Positions 6,099-13,366 of a stretch of 21,275 nucleotides of DNA are shown here, piece after piece. A model generated the notes under the pieces. It worked only from the letters and a program-made list of their open reading frames with translations, did no database searches and had not been told where the DNA came from. The stretch's first letter is position 1. Each line of letters begins with the position of its first letter. The DNA lies in contig CAYWOD010000035.1 of the NCBI GenBank assembly GCA_964459805.1, positions 1-21,275 on the forward strand. Reading direction: 5' to 3'. The position numbers and the translations under genes are program-made. This DNA is from DAOVRL01 sp964459805. Lineage in GTDB: Bacteria; Planctomycetota; Phycisphaerae; Sedimentisphaerales; Anaerobacaceae.

Positions 6099-7079
6099 TC
6101 AGAGCAGCTCTCCTTCTTCCCAGGGACCAAAGTGCAGAATCTTCTCTTTCTGCCCCTCGTCGCCTTGCTCTTGCAGTATGACCAAAGCCACCACATCCGG
6201 ACGGCGCCGGCAGTATTGCTTGATTTCATCCGGGGCCATCACCATAAACGCGGTTGAAAGCCCATCTCCGGTCGCTGCATCCGGCGCAGACAACCAGGCT
6301 GCACGCTTGGCCTTGACCGGCCGGCCTGTTCGCGGATCGATGATATGCCGGCCCTTCTGCAAGCCCGAGCCGCTCAGCGCCCGACCCTGCAACGAAAGTC
6401 TGGCCAGGGTCGTTTTGTCCTTGCCGGGATGGCTCAAACTCACCGGCCAGCCCTTCGTATTCGCCGGCGCATCGAGGGCAAGCACCGAGCTATAGCCGCC
6501 GTGGATAAGCGCAATGTCAATATTCCACTCCCGCAGCAATTTGGCCATCTGGTCAACTGCGTACCCCTTGCCTATGCCGCCAAGGTCAATCTGCACACCC
6601 TCGGCCAGCACCTCGACCGTATGGTCTTCTTCGTTCAATTGCAGCAGATCTGTCCCCGTGCGCTCACGCGCAAGATTCAACTGCTCGGCCGTAGGTGTGC
6701 GAGGCTTTCCGTTATCACTGCGCCAGCACTCCAGCAGCGAGCCAATCGTGATATCAAAAGCCCCTTTGGTCTCGTCGTAAACTCGCCGGCTAATCTGCAA
6801 ACATTCGAACGCCGCTAATCCAAGCACCAACGGCCGACCAACAGGAAGATTGTTGATCTGTGAGATGTCACTGTTCTCGATAAATCGGCTAAGCTCTCCC
6901 TCAAGCCGGTCAACCTCATCGAAAGCAGCAGCAGCGGCCTGCTGCGCATAGCGTTCGTCCTCATGTACAACGATAACCTCGAAGGTGGTGGCCATCGCCT
7001 CGTGCGAAAAACGCTTCATCCCGCCGATTGCGGCACAATCGCTCTCGAGGTAAGCAGTTTCTGGCTTTGACTTGGTCAC
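6099..7079 (-). CDS. apbE: FAD:protein FMN transferase (ApbE family)
   Basis: This 326-residue ApbE-type enzyme attaches FMN from FAD to a Ser/Thr of a target protein. Family motifs are seen in order: MATTFEV (29-35), FDEVDRLEGELSRF with ISQIN (53-76), GAFDITIG (106-113), DLGGIGKGYAVD (165-176), HIIDPRTGRP (245-254) and the Mg/FAD-site segment ATGDGLSTAFMVM (269-281). In the last, the usual TADALSTA has become TGDGLSTA while keeping the Asp. The start is a GTG that overlaps the stop of the upstream membrane protein as GTGA, which supports it. There is no signal peptide or lipobox, unlike classic periplasmic ApbE, so a cytoplasmic site is likely. No protein in the window has an obvious SGAT-type flavinylation site. 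Confidence 0.92.
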   Translation of the reverse strand: MTKSKPETAYLESDCAAIGGMKRFSHEAMATTFEVIVVHEDERYAQQAAAAAFDEVDRLEGELSRFIENSDISQINNLPVGRPLVLGLAAFECLQISRRVYDETKGAFDITIGSLLECWRSDNGKPRTPTAEQLNLARERTGTDLLQLNEEDHTVEVLAEGVQIDLGGIGKGYAVDQMAKLLREWNIDIALIHGGYSSVLALDAPANTKGWPVSLSHPGKDKTTLARLSLQGRALSGSGLQKGRHIIDPRTGRPVKAKRAAWLSAPDAATGDGLSTAFMVMAPDEIKQYCRRRPDVVALVILQEQGDEGQKEKILHFGPWEEGELL

Positions 7080-8716
7080 TTCTCAGATGCTTTTTTGATT
7101 AACTCATTTGGGTCCGGCACTTTCTTTCTTTGGCGGGCCTCCCACAGATCCTTTCTTACAAAGCCCAACAGTTGGACTTTGGGCCGCAACCACATGTAAT
7201 AATAAGGTTCGTCAAACATACGCAAGTACATTTGACGCTGCTCGAAAGGAATCGATGTGTCATAGAATCTATTCGTCAAGTCTGCCTCAACCGCGGGCGA
7301 GGCGATTATCACCGGCGCCGGCAGTGCATCCTTATCCACCTTATTCCACCAGCCAACGCTCGAATATGAACGCAAATACCAGGGCAAAGGCCAGTAGTCA
7401 TCGTCCGGACATATAACCTGAATCGGCATATTGTGACCGTCTTCGTGCACGCCCGCGTAGTCTTCCACACGCTTGACGATTTCAAAGACCTCCGTTGTCG
7501 GATGAGCATAAACGTAAGGATTCCGACTGTCCGCGTAGTACTTGTAATTGCCGAGGTAAGCCTGCCACAGCAGCAGGACAGAGGCATCAAAGAACAAAAA
7601 GAGAATTATCAGACGCGGCAAAACGTTCGGCACCAGCCTTACTAACACCACCGCGCCCACGCCCGCTAACAAAATCATCCCGTGCAGAAATCCTAACATA
7701 CACCACGGCGTCTTGTACCGGATCACCGAATACAAAATGACCATAGCAAGAGTGTAAAAGGCAATGAAACGCAGCAAATCAATATTAACGGCGGGCAGAC
7801 CTTTCTTCGTCAGCACGGCTATGATGCCCACCACGGCCGGCAGGACTATGATAGCCTCGCTCCAGACGGGCCCGCCGGCGTATCGCGAATATATGAGCAT
7901 CTTGAGGTAGTAATACCACGGATGCTCGTGCACCTGATTGTTGCCCGCCCGGCCGAAATAGGTCGCGTATGTTCGAAAAGAATCCAGAATCCCTCCGGGA
8001 TTAGCAAGAAACGATGAGTGGAGCAGCGCTGAAACTACCGCAGCGCCCGCAACCACCGCAATAAAATGCCACGGCTTTACCGCCCTGACGGCCTGGCCAA
8101 GACCCGGCCCGCCTTTTCGCCGTCCTATGAACAATGTCAGCCAAAGTGCCGCTAACATCGAGCCGAACGCGATGATGCACGTCTCTTTCGTGGCGTGCAT
8201 AAGACCAAGGCATATCCCGGTCAGCAGGGCCCAGATGATGCTCCTTCGCTGAGTATAGCGGTAGCCGAATGCAATCACGCCAAAGGTGAAACAGACTAAA
8301 AGCATCTCCTGGATGTAATATCGGCTGTAGAAGACCATAGCCGGGGAGATTGCCGTAAGTACCGCCGCGAAAACCGCCGCGTGCCGACCCACCCCGTCAA
8401 CCATCAGCAGCATCAGCAGCACCAGCAGCACGCCGAAAAACACCGGCACAATCCGCACCGTAAACTCCGTTACTGCCGTGTACGTCGCCGCCGAGCACAG
8501 CCGGGCCGGAATCAATGTCAGGTAGTTAAGCGTCGGACCGTGGTATTCACGAGGATTGTAGGTATAGCCCCTCCCCTCTAACAGATCTCCGAATTTGTCG
8601 GCGTGAACCGCCTCGTCGCCGTGCATCGGGCGCAGCGCCAACCGAGGCAGACGCAGCGCCACTGCAACAACTGTCGCGGCCAATATCAGCACGCAACATT
8701 TTACAGAGCTTCTCAT
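7076..8716 (-). CDS. TIGR03663 / Agl23-like polytopic membrane glycosyltransferase-type protein
   Basis: This 546-residue integral membrane protein has about ten or more hydrophobic helices over residues 8-400 and a soluble C-terminal domain. MHGDEAVHADKFG near residue 31 is the hallmark acidic loop of the GT39/PMT-like family known as TIGR03663 (flippase activity-associated Agl23). YYIQEMLLVCFTFG and MHATKETCI are further family-type segments. PMT-like enzymes use a polyprenyl-phosphate sugar donor on the outer face of the membrane; this is family knowledge and was not read from active-site chemistry. Its ATG overlaps the stop of the lipoprotein gene (ATGA), and its stop overlaps the ApbE start, so the three genes form a tightly coupled operon. 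The GT2 enzyme encoded nearby could supply a lipid-linked sugar donor, which is speculative. Confidence 0.8.
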   Translation of the reverse strand: MRSSVKCCVLILAATVVAVALRLPRLALRPMHGDEAVHADKFGDLLEGRGYTYNPREYHGPTLNYLTLIPARLCSAATYTAVTEFTVRIVPVFFGVLLVLLMLLMVDGVGRHAAVFAAVLTAISPAMVFYSRYYIQEMLLVCFTFGVIAFGYRYTQRRSIIWALLTGICLGLMHATKETCIIAFGSMLAALWLTLFIGRRKGGPGLGQAVRAVKPWHFIAVVAGAAVVSALLHSSFLANPGGILDSFRTYATYFGRAGNNQVHEHPWYYYLKMLIYSRYAGGPVWSEAIIVLPAVVGIIAVLTKKGLPAVNIDLLRFIAFYTLAMVILYSVIRYKTPWCMLGFLHGMILLAGVGAVVLVRLVPNVLPRLIILFLFFDASVLLLWQAYLGNYKYYADSRNPYVYAHPTTEVFEIVKRVEDYAGVHEDGHNMPIQVICPDDDYWPLPWYLRSYSSVGWWNKVDKDALPAPVIIASPAVEADLTNRFYDTSIPFEQRQMYLRMFDEPYYYMWLRPKVQLLGFVRKDLWEARQRKKVPDPNELIKKASEK

Positions 8717-9522
8717 TCTGCAGGTTTGCCGTAAACCTCCACCTCAATATAGTGGTTCAAGTCGTTGCTTGTGTTCCCCTTGCTGTAAAGCCGGACATAC
8801 CGGGCCTTGGCGCCCTTGGCATCGATGAGCTTGCCCTCGTTCGTCTCGGTATAGTGCATGTCCTTGCCGACACCCTGACCGGCGGAGTTGTCGATGTCAT
8901 TGTTGAATATCGTCCTGACGTTCATTATGAAGTCAGGATCGTCGGCCACCTGCACCACCATGTCATAATAAACGCGGGCCTGCTTATGGTAATGCCAGAT
9001 CACAACGGCGTATATATTATGCGCGGCCTCAAGGTCAATAGTGACATCCTGCTGGAACGGACCCAGCTCGACATAGCTGCCGTCGGCGGCCTCTTTATCA
9101 CCGTCGGTGATCATTTCGATTTCACCGATAATCGGCTCTTCGTCGCTGCTCGAAACCGGTTTGTTCAGCGCGACGTTTGTGGTCCCTTTTGGTGCCGGAA
9201 ACGGAGGACGAGGCTTGCCTAAGGGTTTTTCAAGGTTGTCCACCCGCGTGTCCTGCGGAGTACCTACGAACATCGGCTTGGGCAGCTCAAGGTCAATCGC
9301 CACCAAACCTTCCGCCGGCGCCTTAACCTCTTTTGGTGCCTCCTTGGGTGCCTCTTTAGGCTCCTCTTTAGGTTGCTCTTTAAGCGTCTCAGCAGGGGCC
9401 TTTGGAGTCTCTTCGCGAACGGGCTCCTCCGATTTCTTACACGAGCCGACAAAGCACAAGGACACCACAAACAACACCAGCACAACAAGCTTGACACTTG
9501 AGTTGAAACCTTTTCGCATCAT
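8713..9522 (-). CDS. lipoprotein with Pro/Lys/Glu linker and F5/8 type C-like domain
   Basis: This 269-residue lipoprotein has a basic N-terminus, a hydrophobic stretch (11-25) and a VGSC lipobox with the lipidated Cys at 28. Residues 31-70 are a low-complexity linker with tandem PKEAPKEAPKE-type units, probably a spacer from the membrane. Residues 116-265 look like a discoidin/F5-8 type C beta-sandwich: NVALNKPVSSS, ITDGD, YVELGPFQQDVTIDLEAAHNI and a C-terminal ARYVRLYSKGN...HYIEVEVYG. Such domains bind carbohydrates or surface ligands. GAGG is placed 8 nt before the first of two consecutive ATGs. It is the first gene of the operon with the Agl23-like protein and ApbE, and has its own strong promoter. 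The ligand is unknown. Confidence 0.82.
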   Translation of the reverse strand: MMRKGFNSSVKLVVLVLFVVSLCFVGSCKKSEEPVREETPKAPAETLKEQPKEEPKEAPKEAPKEVKAPAEGLVAIDLELPKPMFVGTPQDTRVDNLEKPLGKPRPPFPAPKGTTNVALNKPVSSSDEEPIIGEIEMITDGDKEAADGSYVELGPFQQDVTIDLEAAHNIYAVVIWHYHKQARVYYDMVVQVADDPDFIMNVRTIFNNDIDNSAGQGVGKDMHYTETNEGKLIDAKGAKARYVRLYSKGNTSNDLNHYIEVEVYGKPAE

Positions 9523-9617
9523 TTCTCTTTAACCTCAAAAATCCACAATTCTCTGTAACTAACGAAACTGCCGATACGCAGCAAACTTGCCGCATACCGA
9601 ACTAAGCCAACGCCGGC

Positions 9618-9646
9618 ATTTTATTCAGTCTATGCCGGATTGTCAA
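9618..9646 (-). promoter_or_regulatory. sigma-70-type promoter of the lipoprotein operon
   Basis: On the minus strand the -35 box is TTGACA (9641-9646) and the -10 box TAAAAT (9618-9623), with exactly 17 bp between them. Transcription should start near 9611, giving a leader of about 88 nt before the ATG at 9522. The leader contains a small GC stem (GCGGCA/TGCTGC) of unknown meaning. Confidence 0.75.
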
Positions 9647-9745
9647 GCTCCCCGAAGGTTATTTTTTGCACGTGGTTGCTGCAAATCCATACTTTATATT
9701 GCGCGGCGGACCGTTGCGTTTCAGGAAATATGCCCCACCGGCCAC

Positions 9746-9785
9746 AAAAAAAGCAGGGACCCGGTATTCTTTCCCGAATCCCTGC
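9746..9785 (-). terminator. intrinsic terminator after the NCS1 permease gene
   Basis: On the minus strand GCAGGGA pairs with TCCCTGC, with a further CGG/CCG stack inside, and seven T residues follow directly. It lies about 50 nt after the permease stop and just before the promoter of the lipoprotein operon. It therefore closes the long minus-strand array to the right. Confidence 0.88.
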
Positions 9786-9835
9786 CTCACTAACAAATCA
9801 ACTAAGATAAAGCAGAATTACACGCCTTCAGGCGA

Positions 9836-11251
9836 TTATTCGCTCTTTTCTTCGCTTGGCGCCTCAGCCGCCGGTGCCGCTGCCGGTGCCATCGAGAGCA
9901 CGTTTGACTCAAGCCCCGCCTTGGCAAGGACATAATACAACACAGCGCCTACAATAAACGCCGCCAGCGGCGCCGCCGGAATATCCGCAATTCCGATTAA
10001 TGGCGCCATCCCAACGGCAAAGCCAGCAACCCAGGAAATCCACCCGGCGAGGTTCCAGCCGGCACGAGGACCGGCCCACTTCTTGCCCGCCATAAGATAA
10101 TCAACCATCATCGCACCACAGACCGGACCAAAGGAAGCCCCGATAACCGTGAAAACACCCATCACGTCACCCGCCCAGCCCGTCACGGCAAGCAGAATAC
10201 TAACAACAGTTCCCGCGCCGACTGAAACGAAAGGATTAACCTTCGGCAGAGTTGTCTTGAAACTATTCACTGCTATAAACGACGAGAAGCACGCCGGCGG
10301 CAAGGCGGCAATGGCCAGAAGCAAACCCATCGTCTTGCCGGCACCCTCCGAGCCCATAACGGCACCCATAAAACTTGGAGTTGCTGTGTCAAGACCTGCC
10401 CCGAGGCCTTTACCGAAAGCTCCGGCTGCGATCAGAATCGCCGCTCCGCCTGCAACGACAGTGGCCAAGGCGATGCCTACCAGGCCACCCATACTCACAT
10501 CTTTCTCGTCCTTGTTGTTCATCCCGAAGTCAACACCCGCTGCTCCGGCCGTCGCAAAGAAGCCCACGATATACGTGATGCACAGAGCTATCACGCCGAA
10601 CAAACTCAGCCCAACAGCCCCACTACCCTCGGCCGCACCGGCCGCAACTAACTTCTCAGCCTCGAAGTCGCCTATCCCGCCGATAGTCTTGCCCATCATT
10701 ATCAGCAAAATCGCTAATGGAATCAGAGGAAGAAAAGTAGCTACCTTCGCAACGTACTTGATGCCTTTCAAGCCGATGAACGCTGCCCCGGCCGCCCAGA
10801 CTACTGCAATGACTTTCTGTGCCGCCACGCTCCCGCCAAAAAGTGGCGCCAACGCCTGCGAGGAAAAATAGGCATTCACTCCAAGCCAGCCGAACTGCAG
10901 TACGCCCATCAGAAAACCAGGCATCAAAAAACCGCCTTGAACGCCGTACGTCGAGGTCCCAACCACATAAAGCGGCAGACCCGTCTTCATCCCGAAAAGG
11001 CCGGGAACAAGATAGAACAGAAAGTGGCACAGTAGCGCAGCAAGAATCAGCCCAAGAAGGGCCACCCAAATACCCTGGCCCAGCACACCGCCCGGTGCAT
11101 CCGATCCACCACTGGCCATCTTGTTCCAAAAGACAAACCAGAGGAAAATGCCGGCGTAAGTCGGCGCCGTGTTCTTGTACCACGGGGCCCGGTTTTCCGC
11201 CGGATTCGGCTTGGCCATACTTACATAATCTGGCAGTACTCCATTACTCAT
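9836..11251 (-). CDS. NCS1-type permease (purine-cytosine permease family)
   Basis: This 471-residue transporter has about twelve hydrophobic helices. The N-terminus RAPWYKNTAPTYAGIFLWFVFW, the GTSTYGVQGG segment and LQFGWLGVNAYFSSQAL are typical of the nucleobase:cation symporter-1 family (CodB/Fur-type). These carry purines, pyrimidines, hydantoins or related small amides with Na+ or H+. The C-terminus ends in an Ala/Pro/Glu-rich cytoplasmic tail. AGGAG 8 nt before the ATG supports the start. The 140-nt gap upstream holds a GC hairpin (CCGGC-GATGGT-GCCGG, about 11291-11306) but no clear promoter, so it may be read through from the oxidoreductase upstream. A nucleobase carrier inside a sugar-catabolism array is unexpected, and the real substrate may differ. 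Confidence 0.85.
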   Translation of the reverse strand: MSNGVLPDYVSMAKPNPAENRAPWYKNTAPTYAGIFLWFVFWNKMASGGSDAPGGVLGQGIWVALLGLILAALLCHFLFYLVPGLFGMKTGLPLYVVGTSTYGVQGGFLMPGFLMGVLQFGWLGVNAYFSSQALAPLFGGSVAAQKVIAVVWAAGAAFIGLKGIKYVAKVATFLPLIPLAILLIMMGKTIGGIGDFEAEKLVAAGAAEGSGAVGLSLFGVIALCITYIVGFFATAGAAGVDFGMNNKDEKDVSMGGLVGIALATVVAGGAAILIAAGAFGKGLGAGLDTATPSFMGAVMGSEGAGKTMGLLLAIAALPPACFSSFIAVNSFKTTLPKVNPFVSVGAGTVVSILLAVTGWAGDVMGVFTVIGASFGPVCGAMMVDYLMAGKKWAGPRAGWNLAGWISWVAGFAVGMAPLIGIADIPAAPLAAFIVGAVLYYVLAKAGLESNVLSMAPAAAPAAEAPSEEKSE

Positions 11252-11391
11252 AATTCGTTCTCCTAACTAAAGTATCTCGATTATGTTCCACCGGCACCAT
11301 CGCCGGATATTGGCGTAATATAACATCTTTGCCCCGAAACCACCAGTTTTTTTGATGCCTTTCGGGAAATTTGTCAACGCGCGAAATCGGT

Positions 11392-12498
11392 CTAATCCGT
11401 CTGCGGAATCGCAATCCGCTTGCCGTCGTTCATTGCCGATTCGTGGGCGCAGATCCCCGCCATCGTCCAGTTTGCTGCCTTTGCCGCATCGACCGCCGAT
11501 TCGCGCCCCTCGACAATCGCACGGACAAATTCGTGTGTCAAATGCGGATGGGACCCGCCGTGCCCGCTGCCCTGAATGAAGGACGTATGCTCGTGCTCCT
11601 CGTCATAGACCCCATGGCCCGTAAAAGGCGCGATCTCCTTAGGCAGCAGCTTTCCGTAGTCCGGCACCTCTATCCTCTCGACGTCCTCATATCCGGAATA
11701 GATCACCGGGCCTTCACCGGCCGTCTGCTCCCACTCGAACGAGAGCTTCGTCCCATAGACGTCGAAGCTCTCTCTGTACTGCCTGATGGTGTTGAACAGC
11801 GACCTGGTTACCTCGCACACAAGCTCGGAATCGGCCAACTTGATAATCGCCGTCTCAATCGCGTACGGCGCCCCGTATTTCTCGATATAATCTTCCTGAA
11901 TCCGCCCCGAACCGTGGCAGACCACCGATTCGGCCCGAGCCTTTGCAAGCCACAGCAAAGGACTGATCGCATGCGTCGCATAGTGCATCGGCGGAAAGCC
12001 GTACCAGTACTCCGGCCAGCCGGGCAATCCCATATTCTGCTGATGCGAGCCCCGCAAAAACTGTATCTTACCTAACTTACCTGATTCGACAAGCTCCTTC
12101 GCATAAAGAAACTCCCGCGAATACACCGCCGTCTCCATCATCATATACACCTTGCCCGACGCTTTTCTCGCCTTGGCCAGGGCAACGCAGTCCTCGGTCG
12201 TCGTCGCCATCGGGACCGTGCACGCGGTGTGCTTGCCCGCCTTGAGAGATGCCAGGCTCATCCGGGCGTGGTCGGCTATCGGCGAGACAACGTGGATCGC
12301 GTCCAGCTCGTCAATACTCAAAAGGTCCTCGAACTTGGTGAACCGCCTCTCGATTCCAAACTGGTCGCCTATTTCGTTGAGGTGCTCTTCGTTCCTCTGG
12401 CAAATCGCGTAACACTCGGCATCGGGGTGTCTTTGATAAATCGGAATGAACTCCGCTCCGAATCCAAGCCCCACTATAGCTACTTTTACCTTCTGCAT
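11392..12498 (-). CDS. cytoplasmic Gfo/Idh/MocA-family oxidoreductase lacking the EKP lysine
   Basis: This 368-residue protein has a Rossmann N-terminus (VKVAIVGLGFGAEF) and a C-terminal alpha/beta domain. I start at 12498 because AGGAG lies 9 nt upstream and the NAD-binding strand begins at residue 3. A frame opening at 12564 adds 22 unlikely residues. There is no signal peptide, unlike its three paralogs in this window. The canonical E-K-P, whose Lys normally helps catalysis, is replaced by T-V-P (about residues 94-96, ACTVPMATT). MHYATHAISPLLW supplies the later His that these enzymes use. It may therefore catalyse something other than a standard dehydrogenation, or use another base. It is likely to act on a sugar or sugar acid after import. 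Confidence 0.85.
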   Translation of the reverse strand: MQKVKVAIVGLGFGAEFIPIYQRHPDAECYAICQRNEEHLNEIGDQFGIERRFTKFEDLLSIDELDAIHVVSPIADHARMSLASLKAGKHTACTVPMATTTEDCVALAKARKASGKVYMMMETAVYSREFLYAKELVESGKLGKIQFLRGSHQQNMGLPGWPEYWYGFPPMHYATHAISPLLWLAKARAESVVCHGSGRIQEDYIEKYGAPYAIETAIIKLADSELVCEVTRSLFNTIRQYRESFDVYGTKLSFEWEQTAGEGPVIYSGYEDVERIEVPDYGKLLPKEIAPFTGHGVYDEEHEHTSFIQGSGHGGSHPHLTHEFVRAIVEGRESAVDAAKAANWTMAGICAHESAMNDGKRIAIPQTD

Positions 12499-12583
12499 CT
12501 GCTCCGGCTCCTTTCCGGCCCGCTTAATAGGGCCCTGATTTGCATTAACACTGAACTCTTGCAAAATTGCAGGTTAGGCCTAT

Positions 12584-12623
12584 ATTGTTGAAGAATTGCT
12601 TCTTTATGATTTTCTTCAATAAT
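12584..12623 (-). repeat. inverted repeat over the stop codon of the cytochrome b gene
   Basis: The arms 12584-12595 and 12612-12623 are 12 nt long and complementary except for one position that can form a G-U pair on the minus-strand RNA. The loop is 16 nt. No T tract follows, so it is not a standard terminator. It may stabilise the 3' end of the upstream message. Confidence 0.45.
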
Positions 12624-13290
12624 TACCGAACTGCTTATACTTGATCTGCGACCGGATCATCAGGTAAGTATGCACAATCGCGACCAATGCAAACGCCAGC
12701 GCAACGTAACGGTGCACGACAAGAGAAAAATCCTGCCAGTGCGTGCCGAAAAGCGGGAACATACTCAAAATGATCGAAAGGGTCAAAGGCAGGGCAAGGA
12801 CAATTATCAACCAGAAAAACACCTTCTGCCCCACACCGATACTCTCACAAGCCGCTTCTTCCTCCGAGCCTTTGACGCCTGTAAACCACTCAACCAGACG
12901 CCGCGTCACAGGACAATCCCCACGCTTGAAACAGCACTTGCCCGCCCACATCACGGCCAAAACCGCCAGACAAACCACGAAAACCGGCGCAAAAGTAACG
13001 TGCACCATTACCAGATACCCGCTAATGTGCTCGCCCAAAACAAGTATCGGATAAAAACCCGTCACTGCCAACACCACAAAGCAAAGCAACGCCAGCAAAT
13101 ATACGAGCTTCCTCAAAACGTCCACGGGGCTTGACTTTCGCTTGATCAAGAGCAGGCTAAAAAGACCGACCAGCCGTTTTAGGGGATGCCGCCAGTATTC
13201 TTTGCAGCAAGCACAGGGAGAGACTATGCAATTCAAAACGATGCCGGCAAAGGTAACTGCAAACGCGACTACTGAGATTGTCCGATACAT
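12616..13290 (-). CDS. membrane b-type cytochrome, probable partner of the multiheme cytochrome c
   Basis: This 224-residue protein has five predicted membrane helices (about 4-23, 58-81, 90-115, 156-178 and 190-211). His residues at 88 and 97 (EHISGYLVMVH) and at 193 and 207 (VVHRYVALAF...HTYL) are placed like the heme ligands of the cytochrome b561/hydrogenase-b/formate-dehydrogenase-gamma group, so a di-heme quinone-reactive subunit is likely. A Cys cluster (26, 28, 29) and CC at 119-120 are unusual extras. The gene follows the seven-heme cytochrome c with a 76-nt gap, and the pair could move electrons between quinones and the periplasm. The ribosome binding site GGGA (13298-13301) can be buried in an alternative hairpin. 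The exact family is uncertain. Confidence 0.72.
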   Translation of the reverse strand: MYRTISVVAFAVTFAGIVLNCIVSPCACCKEYWRHPLKRLVGLFSLLLIKRKSSPVDVLRKLVYLLALLCFVVLAVTGFYPILVLGEHISGYLVMVHVTFAPVFVVCLAVLAVMWAGKCCFKRGDCPVTRRLVEWFTGVKGSEEEAACESIGVGQKVFFWLIIVLALPLTLSIILSMFPLFGTHWQDFSLVVHRYVALAFALVAIVHTYLMIRSQIKYKQFGNY

Positions 13291-13298
13291 ACTGTGTT

Positions 13299-13341
13299 CC
13301 CATTTTGCGTTTTTTCGTCAGGACCCCGCAAAATGGGGTCC
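13299..13341 (-). promoter_or_regulatory. two mutually exclusive hairpins between the cytochrome c and b genes
   Basis: GGACCCC (13321-13327) and GGGGTCC (13335-13341) form a 7-bp hairpin. CCCATTTTGCG (13299-13309) and CGCAAAATGGG (13327-13337) form a competing 11-bp perfect stem with a 17-nt loop. The second stem would pair the GGG of the cytochrome b ribosome binding site, so the structure could set the ratio of the two proteins. No T tract follows on the minus strand, so it is not a normal terminator. Confidence 0.5.
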
Positions 13342-13366
13342 CCTCGCACACTCTCAACGGGCGATA

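Noticed and set aside
13321..13341. GGACCCC/GGGGTCC hairpin as an intrinsic terminator
   Set aside because: No T tract follows on the minus strand (TGACGAAAAAA), and the cytochrome b gene follows closely.
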